Shown here: positions 36,032-45,006 of the stretch, piece after piece
Layout: every line of letters starts with the position of its first letter
Numbering within the stretch: position 1 is the first letter of the stretch
Assembly: GCA_964195425.1 (NCBI GenBank)
Contig: CAXMOM010000031.1
Location: forward strand, 186,001-250,000
From: Glaciecola sp964195425
Lineage (GTDB): Bacteria; Pseudomonadota; Gammaproteobacteria; Enterobacterales; Alteromonadaceae
Reading direction: 5' to 3'
DNA length: 64,000 bases
Position numbers and translations under genes: made by a program
The notes under the pieces: model-generated
What the model was told of the DNA's origin: nothing
The model's input: the letters and a program-made list of their open reading frames with translations, nothing else
The model's database searches: none

Positions 36032-36736
36032 CTACTTGTTAAAGTGCGTGGCTGCGTTTGCGTTTGCGGTTGCGTTTTCCAGATGCATTTTCATAGCGGT
36101 TCTCACTCTTTCCGGATTGCGCTGCTCGAGTGCTGCTAAAATATTCTTATGTTCTTGAATAGAAGGGTGAATGCCTTCCTCTCGAATTCGTTCTAAAAAC
36201 ATTGAGTTTAGGTCCGATTCATTCCTCAGTTTCCATAGCCAGTCTACTACCGAAGAAATAGCGCTGTTCTCACAGGCCTGAGCAATTATTGAATGAAACT
36301 TTTGATCAGCTCGCTCTGATGCATTTGATTGTTTTTCTTCTTCCATTTCATTGATTGCGTTGCGTAATTTGGCTAGTTGCTCGTCTGTAATACGCGCTGC
36401 TGCAAGGGCGCAGGCTTCGGCTTCAATGATGTATCTGATTTCTAGAATTTCAAAAGGCCCAACGCCTTTGTCTGTAACGGGCTTACCAATACGATTTTGC
36501 TGATGGGTAACATAAATGCCAGAGCCGGTGCGTATTTCAATTACACCTGAAAGCTCAAGAGCAATCATCGCTCCTCTTATAGTAGGGCGACTTACACCAA
36601 GTTGCTCTGCAAGTTCGCGTTCCAAAGGGAAACGTTCACCAGGCTTAATAGATTCATTGTTAATCAGCTTCTTTAACTGTTCAGCCACCTTTATGTACAG
36701 GCTGTCGCTTTTGATTGTTTGTAATTCTAAGTTCAT
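36032..36736 (-). CDS. GntR/FadR-family regulator, UxuR/ExuR-like
   Basis: 234 residues. An N-terminal winged helix (VAEQLKKLINNESIKPGERFPLERELAEQLGVSRPTIRGAMIALELSGVIEIRTGSGIYV, about 18-77) is followed by a FadR-type FCD domain (GPFEILEIRYIIEAEACALAA ... DQKFHSIIAQACENSAI), whose Asp/His set usually binds metal. GPFE(I/L)L after the HTH matches E. coli UxuR as I recall it. It is convergent with the uxuB remnant (2 bases apart), so it was probably the hexuronate repressor. It reads as intact although all three local target genes are broken. Confidence 0.85.
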   Translation of the reverse strand: MNLELQTIKSDSLYIKVAEQLKKLINNESIKPGERFPLERELAEQLGVSRPTIRGAMIALELSGVIEIRTGSGIYVTHQQNRIGKPVTDKGVGPFEILEIRYIIEAEACALAAARITDEQLAKLRNAINEMEEEKQSNASERADQKFHSIIAQACENSAISSVVDWLWKLRNESDLNSMFLERIREEGIHPSIQEHKNILAALEQRNPERVRTAMKMHLENATANANAATHFNK

Positions 36737-37086
36737 ACAATTAACTACTTTAGTCTTGAAATTATATTATTTTTGGCGCTTGAGCGCTATTGCAATGCGG
36801 TGCATAAATTTTAGGTGCAACAAACAGATTCTTTACCTAGTTTCAAACCCAGCGTTATGCAGAGTTGTCTATATAAAATTTTACTAAATTAATATAAAAA
36901 GCAGTGATTAATGATAGTAAGCACTTGCTAGGGGAGAGTTGTAATAAAGGAGTGATGAAATAAATGACGTATGCGAGCAAAAGCACAGCTAAAGGTTTTC
37001 GCAATAAACGCGATGTATACATTAGTTATCGTTATTAAGTAATAAACTCGCTCGCTTTTTGTATATGTGCATATGGATGGTAATAA
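36737..37086. other. Intergenic region of 350 bases
   Basis: Divergent region between the GntR gene and the large surface-protein gene. It is AT-rich and has no ORF or strong hairpin; promoters of both genes are expected here but I could not fix boxes. No GntR palindrome stood out. Confidence 0.45.
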
Positions 37087-40000
37087 TTGAAGTCTAGAAT
37101 AAGCATTAGCAGGCAATGGCCCGCATTAATTCGCATGTTAACCAAAATATCAACCGTTATGGTTGTTGTGTTAACAAGCATGCCCTTCGTGTTTGCTCAA
37201 GAAACACCCGACACCAGTGCGCCAGTTTTAACCAGAGTCACACTCTCGCCAGACAACGTATATTTAGATTCACCTAGTGCGAGCGGTCTTGAGGTTTCCT
37301 TAACCCTTGTATTTGATGATAATAATACCGTATCGACGAACGACTTTTACTTACAAAGTTTAGCGACAAGCGAACAAATTCAGTTCGTGCAGGTAGGAAA
37401 TTGGGAGACTATTGGTACACTTCACACTGGCGTATTTACGGCCAATTTGACAGCAGCAAACAGCGCCGGGATTTGGCATCTTGATGCACTAGTTGCGAGC
37501 GACAGTGCAAATAATGCAGGCACTCAATACGACACGCTTGAGAAATTAATGTTAGCAAGACTGGCACCTTTTATCTCAGTGGTTGATTCGTCTAGTGATT
37601 TACTGTTCGACAGTTTGATAGACGCTAACCAGGCGTTTAATCAAGCTACGGGATCTCAATCCAGCAGCTTAAATATAACTTTGGAAGACGCTGACGAGTA
37701 CGATATTTGGTTTGTTCCATACACAAACACAAGTTTTACAAACATTTCATTTTCTGGTGCTATAAGTCTTGCTCAAGCATGCACAATTTCGGCTAATTTC
37801 GCTAAATGTACGGTTACGTCCTCAAACAATAATAACGCTATACTGGCGCAGGTAGATACCCTAGCAAATAACGTCAATACCTTTGGTTACAGCACATTTG
37901 TGCAGCCTAACGCACAGGGCACAGAGGCACAATGGCGCACTAATTACGCAGAGTTTCCGTTCATTGACTTTGATAATGACGGAGTGCCTAACGAGCAAGA
38001 TTTAGATGACGACAACGATACTGTCGTGGATACTCTAGACTTGTTCCCGCTTGATGCCAGCGAATCAGCTGATTTTGACGGCGATGGTATTGGTAATAAT
38101 GCCGACACCGACGACGACAACGATGATGTACCTGACGACTTGGACGCCTTCCCATTTGACCCCGCCGAAAACAACGATAACGACCTTGATGGCCTTGGTG
38201 ACGTCGCTGATACCGATGACGACAACGATTTAGTCATAGACACGCTGGACGCATTCCCCTTTGACCCTAGTGAAAGCCTAGATAGTGATGGCGACGGTAT
38301 TGGTAACAATGCTGATAACGACGACGATAACGACGGTGGCACAGACGACAACGATGCATTTCCACTTGACCCGACTGAAACCATAGACAGTGACGGTGAC
38401 GGTATTGGTAACAATGCAGACACCGACGATGATAACGATGGTGTACTGGATATTAACGATGCCTTTACTCGTGATCCTACCGAAAGCCTTGATACCGACG
38501 AAGATGGCATTGGTAATAATGCCGACGACGATGATGATAACGACGGCATTCTTGACGTTGATGATGCATTCCCACTTGATGCGGGCGATTCTAGAGACAA
38601 CGATCTAGACGGCATAGGCGACAATGTCGATGACGACGATGACAACGACGGCGTTCCTGATATTGATGATGCATTCCCATTCAATGCCAATGAAACCCGT
38701 GATTTTGATGGTGACGGTACGGGCAATAATGCTGACCCAGACGACGACAACGATGGCTTAGATGATAGCCAAGATGAATTTCCGTTTGATGCAAGCGAAG
38801 TGGCCGACTTCGACGGTGACAGAATAGGCAACAATGCTGATACCGACGACGATAACGATGGCGTGCTCGATATTGTGGATGCATTTCCTTTTGCCGTCAC
38901 AGAATGGCTTGATACCGACGAAGATGGCATTGGCAATAATGCCGACCTAGACAACGACAACGACGGCGTAGATGATGAGTTTGATGCGTTTGACAACGAT
39001 GCGCTAGAAACCATTGATTCTGACGCAGATGGCATTGGCAACAATGCTGATACCGATGACGATAACGACGGCGTGCCCGATACACAAGATGCTTTCCCGC
39101 TTGATTCAAGTGAGAGCCTAGATACCGATGGCGACGGCATCGGTAACAATGAAGATAGCGATGACGACGGTGACCGCATACCTGACGAAACAGACCTATT
39201 CCCGCTTGACCCAATTGAATCAGCCGACAACGACCTAGATGGCGTAGGCAATAATGCCGATCTTGATGATGATAACGACGATGTTTTAGACAGCGATGAT
39301 GCTTTTCCTTTCGATGCTAATGAGTCTCTTGATAATGATGCCGATGGCCAAGGTAATAACGCCGATACCGACGACGACAATGACGGCTTTGAAGATATTG
39401 ACGATTTATTTCCTTTTGACGAAACAGAATGGGCCGACAACGACCTCGATGGCGAAGGTGACAACCGTGATACTGATGACGACAACGATGGTGTATTAGA
39501 CAGCCAAGACGCTTTTGCTTTTGACGCTACAGAAACCTTAGATACCGATGCTGATGGTGTAGGCAATAATGCAGATACCGATGACGACAACGACGGTGTG
39601 CTTGATGACGTTGATGCTTTTCCACTTGCGGCTGCCGAGTCACTGGACAGCGACGGTGATGGCATAGGCAATAATGCTGACCAAGATGACGACAATGACG
39701 GTATTGTTGATGTTGACGATAGTCAGCCCTTAAACCCAACCATAGGTGATGATCAAGCGCCTACTTTAGACGGTATAAGCGACCTAGTGGTTGAAGCTAC
39801 AGGTACATTAACGCCAATTGAATTGACCGAACCAAGAGTGCGTGACAATAACTTAAATCCGGCGATCTTATCGAGTGATTACCAGGGCGCTTTGCCATTA
39901 GGTGGAAATATAATCACTTGGACCGCGGTAGATTTTGCTGGAAACGTGAATACGCTGGTGCAGGAAATAGTTGTGCAAGATACTATAGCGCCAGTATTTG

Positions 40001-42210
40001 GAGACGTATCTTCTATCGATATTTCATCGCGCGGTATCTTTACCGATGTAAGCCAAGATATTATCGAAACCGCTAGCGACATAGTTGACGGTACACTAAA
40101 TTCAAGCGTGATTACCAAGAACAAGTTAAAAGCCGGGCGACAGAGCGTTATGTTGCAAGCCGTAGATGCATCGGGTAATTCCGCAATCAAAGAGTTCTTT
40201 GTGAACATATTGCCGTCTTTTACAGCAAAACCTGTTGGCTTGACTGCGCCGGGAAATACATTAATTATTCCTGTGGTGTTGTCGGGTAAAGCACCCGTTT
40301 ATCCTGCTAGCATTGAATATTCGATAGTAGGGCCAGTAACATCGGCAACGTCGGGTGTGTTCGAAATAACTGAAGGACAACAGGGCGAATTGAATATTAG
40401 TGTGTCGCCAACAGCCCGTTTAGGCGAACAAATATTGCTTAGCTTTAGCAATCCACAAAATGCAGTAATTGGCCGTTTATCACAAATTCGTATCGACGTA
40501 AGTAACGCCAACCGAGCACCTGTCACTGATATTAAACTAGCACAGAATAACAATGTTGTGAGTGTTGCTTATCAAGACCAAGGGATCGTAACGCTGGTCG
40601 CCAATATTAATGATCTTAATTTAGATGATGCCCATCAGGTGGTTTGGCAAATAACGCCTGTCCAAAATGTTAACGAAGCTATCGTTATTTTCGATACGGA
40701 TAGCGACAACAACATGGCCACATTTAGTTTTGACCCAGCACTATTAGCGATAGGGCAGTATATTGCTAAGGCTCAAATAGTCGAGCGAAATACCGCTGAG
40801 CTATATACTTATACTTTAGAATTCGCCTTTACAGTAGATGTTGCAATGCCCATTTTATCGGCTTCTGTAGACAGCGACTTTGATGGCGTGTCTGACCAAC
40901 TTGAGGGTTTGACTGATACTGATTTGGATGGAATCGCTGACTATTTAGATAATGAAAGTAATACTTCGATTTTTCCAACCGGCGCGAGTGAACAGCCTTT
41001 ATCTACCCTAGCGGGTTATCGCCTTACCTTGGGCGATATCGTTAAATTGAGTAATGTTGAAAGTGCCTCCAATGCCACCGTATCTGTATTTGATATTGTA
41101 AGTTATGGATTGTCTGCTCAATATCCAAATGTGCAAGTAGACGACCCGCATTTTGATGCGATTCAGGAAATAACGAATTTCAATATCGAAAATTTAGATG
41201 AATTGGGCGAAAGCGTTCCGGTCGTTATACCACTTAATACCGGTACGTCTATTCCAGCTGATGCGGTATACCGCAAATTCAATAGTCGGGATGGTTGGTT
41301 CACATTTGTAGAAAATGCCCATAACGCGATACTAACTGCTCCCTTCGATAATGATGGTAACTGTCCCCAAACAGATTCGGGTTTTTATATAAATGGCCTA
41401 ACGCCTGGCGATACATGCATTGCGCTTTTTATTCAAGACGGTGGTCCTAACGATGGTGATCTAACGGCCAACGGTATTATTAAAGACCCAGGTGTATTGT
41501 CAGCGCGCTTGCCTAACAGGTCGCCATTAATTAATGTTGCGCAACAAACAACTGTTTTTGAGGACCAAAATGTACGTGTTGACGCCTCGTTAACCACCGA
41601 TGCAGAGGGCGATGACTTAATCTTTACCTGGACTCAAATAGGTGGATTGCGTATTGATTTGGGCGAGAATATTTCGCCTTTGCTTAGTTTTAACACGCCG
41701 CTAGTTAACGAAAATGAGTCTTTGCTGTTTCGCTTAGATGTATATGATGGTCGAGACACTTCGAGTGTTCTAGTGCGTATCAATATTCAAAATCGTAATA
41801 CCCCGCCTACAGTGCTACTTGAAGCGCATAGTGATGTGATAGATGAAGAGCAACAAGTTACCTTAACTGCCAATGTAAACGACGATGACGGTGACTTACT
41901 TACTTACGAGTGGCGTCAAATTAGTGGGCCGACGGTGTTACTCACAGGACAAAATAGTCAGTCGGTTATTGTGACCATGCCCCAGGTTAATGCAAATCAA
42001 GAAGTAAGTATTGCGATTTTTGTGTCTGACAACGACAAACAAGTATCGGCAGTAACCACTATTACCATTGCTGACTCTTCAAGGTCGGTGCCAATAAATA
42101 GTGATACTAGTAGCGGCGGCGGAGCGATAGGTGTGTATGTATTACTGATGGCATTTTTGATCGCATTGGGTAGGCGAGGCCGCAAATATTTTGGCCTTCA
42201 CCAAGGGTAA
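37087..42210 (+). CDS. Large surface protein with 17 calcium-binding repeats and a GlyGly-CTERM tail
   Basis: 1707 residues from TTG at 37087; an ATG at 37135 is an alternative that gives a cleaner signal peptide (MLTKISTVMVVVLTSMPFVFA). Layout: signal peptide, a beta-rich domain (about 35-290), 17 tandem 35-residue thrombospondin-type-3-like repeats (residues 294-888; DSDGDGIGNNADTDDDNDG pattern), an HYR-like domain (about 890-975), Ig/cadherin-like segments, one further Asp-rich pair (near 1265), a choice-of-anchor-like region (FDIVSYGLSAQ), two PKD-like domains, and a C-terminal SSGGGAIGVYVLLMAFLIAL helix with RRGRK. GlyGly-CTERM tails are cut by rhombosortase and mark type II secreted surface proteins. 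Probable adhesin or polymer-binding protein. Confidence 0.85.
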   Translation: MKSRISISRQWPALIRMLTKISTVMVVVLTSMPFVFAQETPDTSAPVLTRVTLSPDNVYLDSPSASGLEVSLTLVFDDNNTVSTNDFYLQSLATSEQIQFVQVGNWETIGTLHTGVFTANLTAANSAGIWHLDALVASDSANNAGTQYDTLEKLMLARLAPFISVVDSSSDLLFDSLIDANQAFNQATGSQSSSLNITLEDADEYDIWFVPYTNTSFTNISFSGAISLAQACTISANFAKCTVTSSNNNNAILAQVDTLANNVNTFGYSTFVQPNAQGTEAQWRTNYAEFPFIDFDNDGVPNEQDLDDDNDTVVDTLDLFPLDASESADFDGDGIGNNADTDDDNDDVPDDLDAFPFDPAENNDNDLDGLGDVADTDDDNDLVIDTLDAFPFDPSESLDSDGDGIGNNADNDDDNDGGTDDNDAFPLDPTETIDSDGDGIGNNADTDDDNDGVLDINDAFTRDPTESLDTDEDGIGNNADDDDDNDGILDVDDAFPLDAGDSRDNDLDGIGDNVDDDDDNDGVPDIDDAFPFNANETRDFDGDGTGNNADPDDDNDGLDDSQDEFPFDASEVADFDGDRIGNNADTDDDNDGVLDIVDAFPFAVTEWLDTDEDGIGNNADLDNDNDGVDDEFDAFDNDALETIDSDADGIGNNADTDDDNDGVPDTQDAFPLDSSESLDTDGDGIGNNEDSDDDGDRIPDETDLFPLDPIESADNDLDGVGNNADLDDDNDDVLDSDDAFPFDANESLDNDADGQGNNADTDDDNDGFEDIDDLFPFDETEWADNDLDGEGDNRDTDDDNDGVLDSQDAFAFDATETLDTDADGVGNNADTDDDNDGVLDDVDAFPLAAAESLDSDGDGIGNNADQDDDNDGIVDVDDSQPLNPTIGDDQAPTLDGISDLVVEATGTLTPIELTEPRVRDNNLNPAILSSDYQGALPLGGNIITWTAVDFAGNVNTLVQEIVVQDTIAPVFGDVSSIDISSRGIFTDVSQDIIETASDIVDGTLNSSVITKNKLKAGRQSVMLQAVDASGNSAIKEFFVNILPSFTAKPVGLTAPGNTLIIPVVLSGKAPVYPASIEYSIVGPVTSATSGVFEITEGQQGELNISVSPTARLGEQILLSFSNPQNAVIGRLSQIRIDVSNANRAPVTDIKLAQNNNVVSVAYQDQGIVTLVANINDLNLDDAHQVVWQITPVQNVNEAIVIFDTDSDNNMATFSFDPALLAIGQYIAKAQIVERNTAELYTYTLEFAFTVDVAMPILSASVDSDFDGVSDQLEGLTDTDLDGIADYLDNESNTSIFPTGASEQPLSTLAGYRLTLGDIVKLSNVESASNATVSVFDIVSYGLSAQYPNVQVDDPHFDAIQEITNFNIENLDELGESVPVVIPLNTGTSIPADAVYRKFNSRDGWFTFVENAHNAILTAPFDNDGNCPQTDSGFYINGLTPGDTCIALFIQDGGPNDGDLTANGIIKDPGVLSARLPNRSPLINVAQQTTVFEDQNVRVDASLTTDAEGDDLIFTWTQIGGLRIDLGENISPLLSFNTPLVNENESLLFRLDVYDGRDTSSVLVRINIQNRNTPPTVLLEAHSDVIDEEQQVTLTANVNDDDGDLLTYEWRQISGPTVLLTGQNSQSVIVTMPQVNANQEVSIAIFVSDNDKQVSAVTTITIADSSRSVPINSDTSSGGGAIGVYVLLMAFLIALGRRGRKYFGLHQG
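37966..39750 (+). repeat. 17 tandem 105-bp repeats encoding calcium-binding modules
   Basis: Period 105 bases (35 codons): for instance the GAC at 38386 and the GAT at 38491 begin successive units. 17 x 105 = 1785 bases fills this span exactly, with no indel. Each unit encodes two Asp-rich DxDxDG loops followed by an AFPxD(P/A)xE(S/T) spacer. The units differ at many synonymous and some replacement positions, so they are old duplications under selection, not a recent expansion. Confidence 0.9.
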
Positions 42211-42230
42211 AATTAACAATTGTTGCATAC

Positions 42231-42261
42231 TAAAAAAGCCCTGCTAAATATTTAGCAGGGC
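42231..42261 (-). terminator. Rho-independent terminator of the VNG-repeat lipoprotein gene
   Basis: A perfect 12-bp inverted repeat (left arm GCCCTGCTAAAT, right arm ATTTAGCAGGGC, 42238-42261) is followed on the minus strand by TTTTTTA. It lies 69 bases after the stop of the minus-strand gene at 42330. On the plus strand the 3' flank is AAGGTTAAG, so it terminates mainly leftward transcription, though it may also block read-through from the surface-protein gene. Confidence 0.85.
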
Positions 42262-42329
42262 AAGGTTAAGTGCAACACTTAGCGCCATAAAATAAGACAC
42301 ACGAGCATTGACGACTTGGGAAAGTTTAT

Positions 42330-43010
42330 TTAGAACTTTTCAATTACTTTACTTTGCAAACTTTTATCATCAAACTCAATATCTACCGGGCCTTCAAGAA
42401 TAATGTTGCCGTCTATGCGCACGTCTTTCTCTATACGAAGTACAGGATTACGGTTGTTATAGCTATTGTTATTATTTTTACGCTTGTACACTATATCGCC
42501 TTGAACACGCGTATTTCCCGATAACTCGATCGACGCATTTACGGTTTCAATATTCTTTTCGATATCAACCCCATCGATTTCCATTTTACCATTCACCGAC
42601 GAAACATTGCCTTTTACGACAGACTTTTCGCGCAGCTCTATTTTCCCATTCACCGTGCTCACGTTACTAGTGGCGAGCAAGCTATGACCAACACTTAACT
42701 TACCATTTACGGTAGAAAGCTCTTCAACCGTAACATTGTTACCTACAGACAAACTTCCGTTCATACTAGACACGTCTTTTGCTGTTACGTTATCTTCAAT
42801 AGTTAGCCTGCCATTTACTGCGGAAGCGTCGCCAATGGTTTTTCCTTCACCAATGGTAAGGGATTTATTTACTGATGAATGATCGCCATCAATAGATACT
42901 CCGGCATTAGCTTTACTTGCACCTACATGCACAATGCAGCCAGCTAAAAGTACCACCGACATTACTGCCAGTATAAATGTGAGTACAGGTCTTCTTGCGT
43001 GCTGAGTCAT
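42330..43010 (-). CDS. Lipoprotein with VNG-containing beta-helix repeats
   Basis: 226 residues. Lipoprotein signal with lipobox LLAGC (Cys25). From about 45 to 165 it has six 18-19-residue repeats of the form S(T/S)(V/M)NGxLxIGxxxxxxxV (SAVNGRLTIEDN, SSMNGSLSVGNN, STVNGKLSVGHS, STVNGKIELREK, SSVNGKMEIDGV, ETVNASIELSGN), as in bactofilin-like or pectate-lyase-like right-handed beta-helices. A short Asn/Lys-rich stretch (KRKNNNNSYNNRN) precedes a last beta segment. Probably an envelope-anchored structural protein; function not known. Confidence 0.75.
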   Translation of the reverse strand: MTQHARRPVLTFILAVMSVVLLAGCIVHVGASKANAGVSIDGDHSSVNKSLTIGEGKTIGDASAVNGRLTIEDNVTAKDVSSMNGSLSVGNNVTVEELSTVNGKLSVGHSLLATSNVSTVNGKIELREKSVVKGNVSSVNGKMEIDGVDIEKNIETVNASIELSGNTRVQGDIVYKRKNNNNSYNNRNPVLRIEKDVRIDGNIILEGPVDIEFDDKSLQSKVIEKF

Positions 43011-43340
43011 GATGTTTTCCTTGGTGATCTTTATATTGTTTTTGTTTAAATATGAATGCGTAACAATTAATAATATGGTTTCGAGCGCTTAATAAATTGC
43101 TCTTTTGTTGATACCCTACAAGTTCAATGCCAAAAATATATACCTTATTAAAACAGTCACTTAAGATTTCACATTGCCTTGAGGAAACTTAGGCCATGTG
43201 TAAACTGTCACATTTTGGTCTATCTGATTATTAAGTCGCAGATAATTTTCAAAAGGTTTGAATTACTTTAAAAAAAGTACAAAAAACGAGGATTTAAAGT
43301 AAAAATACGCAAATGACTGCTAGTTAAAAACACATTCATC
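43011..43340. other. Spacer between the lipoprotein gene and the prp operon
   Basis: About 330 AT-rich bases upstream of the prp promoter. No ORF, hairpin or repeat of note; A-tracts near 43260-43305 could act as an UP element for either direction. Confidence 0.4.
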
Positions 43341-43369
43341 TTGCTTATTGTCGACAATTTAACTATATT
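43341..43369 (+). promoter_or_regulatory. Candidate sigma-70 promoter with palindromic operator for the prp operon
   Basis: TTGCTT (43341-43346) and TATATT (43364-43369) are separated by 17 bases. The perfect 12-bp palindrome ATTGTCGACAAT (43347-43358) lies between them, the classical place for a repressor to block polymerase. The sequence matches my memory of the GntR-type PrpR motif in Alteromonadales. The start codon of the gntR gene is 41 bases downstream. Confidence 0.65.
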
Positions 43370-43410
43370 AGCGGCTACTACTAACACCTAAGGCAGTACA
43401 GTATTTTCTT

Positions 43411-44073
43411 ATGACTCCTGTAAATGAAACACCTATAACCTCTTCAGACCGCGTTTTTATTAAAATTAGAGACGATGTGGTGAATGGGGTGATTGCAGCG
43501 GGAAGTAAATTAAACGAAGTTGAATTGTCGACAAAATACAAAGTTAGTCGTGCAGTTATTCGTGAGTCTATTAATAGACTTGAAAATACGAACCTAGTTG
43601 AACGTAAAGCTAATGTGGGCGCAAAAGTAGTCACCTTAAGCCTTGAAGGCTTGGTGCAGTTGTATCAGGTTCGAGAAGCACTTGAAGGCATGGCAGCAAG
43701 GTTAGCTGCAAAGCATATGTCCTCAAGCGAAATTGCACAGTTACAAACCCTCCTCGATACACATTTCAACGAAGTAAAAAATTCACAATCATATTATCAA
43801 GAAGCCGGAGATGTAGATTTTCATTATCGCATTGTATTGGGCAGTCATAATCAGCATCTTATCACTATGCTCATGAATAATATTTACCACTTGGTCAGAA
43901 TGTACCGAGTGCAATTAGGCATGGCAGGGCCACGAGTAACCACTGCCTTTGAAGAGCATCGCCATATTGTGCAAGCAATTGCCAACAGAGATGAAGAACT
44001 TTCCGAAATGCTAATGCGTAGGCATATTGCCTATTCGAAGAACAATATTGAACAAAAACTGAGGACAGCTTAA
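43411..44073 (+). CDS. prpR: GntR-family regulator of the methylcitrate operon
   Basis: 220 residues. Winged helix (FIKIRDDVVNGVIAAGSKLNEVELSTKYKVSRAVIRESINRLENTNLVERKANVGAKV, about 16-70), then a FadR-type FCD ligand domain (LYQVREALEGMAARLAAKHMS ... DVDFHYRIVLGSHNQHL) with plausible metal ligands (Asp and His residues). First gene of the propionate operon; its stop overlaps the ATG of prpB by one base. The symbol follows usage for GntR-type regulators in this position, not the sigma-54 PrpR of E. coli. Probably a 2-methylcitrate- or propionyl-CoA-responsive repressor (inference) with an operator at 43347. Confidence 0.88.
   Translation: MTPVNETPITSSDRVFIKIRDDVVNGVIAAGSKLNEVELSTKYKVSRAVIRESINRLENTNLVERKANVGAKVVTLSLEGLVQLYQVREALEGMAARLAAKHMSSSEIAQLQTLLDTHFNEVKNSQSYYQEAGDVDFHYRIVLGSHNQHLITMLMNNIYHLVRMYRVQLGMAGPRVTTAFEEHRHIVQAIANRDEELSEMLMRRHIAYSKNNIEQKLRTA
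43524..43535 (+). promoter_or_regulatory. Second operator-like site inside the prpR coding region
   Basis: ATTGTCGACAAA matches the promoter palindrome at 11 of 12 positions and contains the fully palindromic TTGTCGACAA core. It lies 177 bases downstream of the first site, a distance that would allow looping. Could be chance, since it encodes Leu-Ser-Thr-Lys of the HTH. Confidence 0.35.
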
Positions 44074-44987
44074 TGAATGTGAAGCATACAAGCACAGGTC
44101 AAAAATTCCGCCAAGCGCTGGTTAATCAAAAAAACAATAGCCCCTTACAAATTGTGGGCACAATAAACGCATACAGCGCTATTATGGCTAAACAAATAGG
44201 CCACCAAGCTATTTATTTGTCGGGCGGAGGTGTCGCAAACGCCTCTTATGGTTTGCCTGACTTAGGCATGACGTCGTTAAATGATGTTATTGTAGATGTA
44301 CAACGTATTACCTCGGCTTGCGACTTACCTTTGCTGGTTGATATAGATACCGGCTGGGGTGGTGCATTTAACATTGCTAAAACGATACGCGATATGGAAA
44401 AAGCCGGTGCTGCCGCTGTACATATGGAAGATCAAGTAGCGCAAAAGCGCTGTGGCCATCGCCCAAACAAAGAAATTGTAAGTACCAGTGAAATGGTAGA
44501 CCGTATAAAAGCGGCTGTGGATGCGCGCATCGACCCTAGCTTTTTTATTATGGCGCGCACAGATGCATTTGCGCAAGAAGGGTTAGACAAAGCAATTGAA
44601 CGCGCACAAGCTTATGTTGCTGCCGGTGCAGACGGTATTTTTGCAGAAGCTATTCAAACAAAAGCGCATTATATGGCTTTCAGCAAAGCACTCGATGTGC
44701 CTATTTTAGCCAATATCACAGAGTTTGGTAAAACCGATTTGCACAACGCAAAGGAATTAGGGGAATGGGGCGCAAGCATGGTGCTTTATCCACTTAGTGC
44801 GTTTAGAGCCATGAATAAAGCAGCTGAAAACGTGTATAAACATATTCTACAAGATGGTGACCAAACCGCTGTCGTCGACAGCATGCAAACGCGTATGGAG
44901 CTGTATGATTATTTAGGCTATCACGAGTATGAGCAAAAGCTCGACGCGTTATTTACCAAAGAAACTACAAAAACAATAAACGATTAA
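44073..44987 (+). CDS. prpB: Methylisocitrate lyase
   Basis: 304 residues. Isocitrate-lyase superfamily. The start LQIVGTINAYSAIMAKQIGHQAIYLSGGGVA is typical of PrpB; the metal-binding DIDTGWGGA follows, then the catalytic loop QKRCGHRPNKEIVS with its Cys, and MARTDAFAQEGLDKAIERA. Family knowledge: it splits 2-methylisocitrate to pyruvate and succinate, the last step of the methylcitrate cycle. GAGGACAGC precedes the ATG, and the start overlaps the regulator's stop, so translation is coupled. No odd features. Confidence 0.95.
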   Translation: MNVKHTSTGQKFRQALVNQKNNSPLQIVGTINAYSAIMAKQIGHQAIYLSGGGVANASYGLPDLGMTSLNDVIVDVQRITSACDLPLLVDIDTGWGGAFNIAKTIRDMEKAGAAAVHMEDQVAQKRCGHRPNKEIVSTSEMVDRIKAAVDARIDPSFFIMARTDAFAQEGLDKAIERAQAYVAAGADGIFAEAIQTKAHYMAFSKALDVPILANITEFGKTDLHNAKELGEWGASMVLYPLSAFRAMNKAAENVYKHILQDGDQTAVVDSMQTRMELYDYLGYHEYEQKLDALFTKETTKTIND

Positions 44988-45006
44988 TTAAGAATAGGAG
45001 AAGACA

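Noticed and set aside
37944..39695. Long 583-codon open frame on the minus strand, rich in Ser/Pro/Leu
   Set aside because: It is the mirror of the Asp-rich repeat array on the plus strand (GAT/GAC read backwards gives Ser/Val/Ile codons). Low-complexity shadow, not a gene.
37966..39750. Regular repeats that could be taken for a CRISPR or satellite array
   Set aside because: The units stay in one reading frame with a 35-residue protein period, have no unique spacers, and fit thrombospondin-type-3-like repeats.
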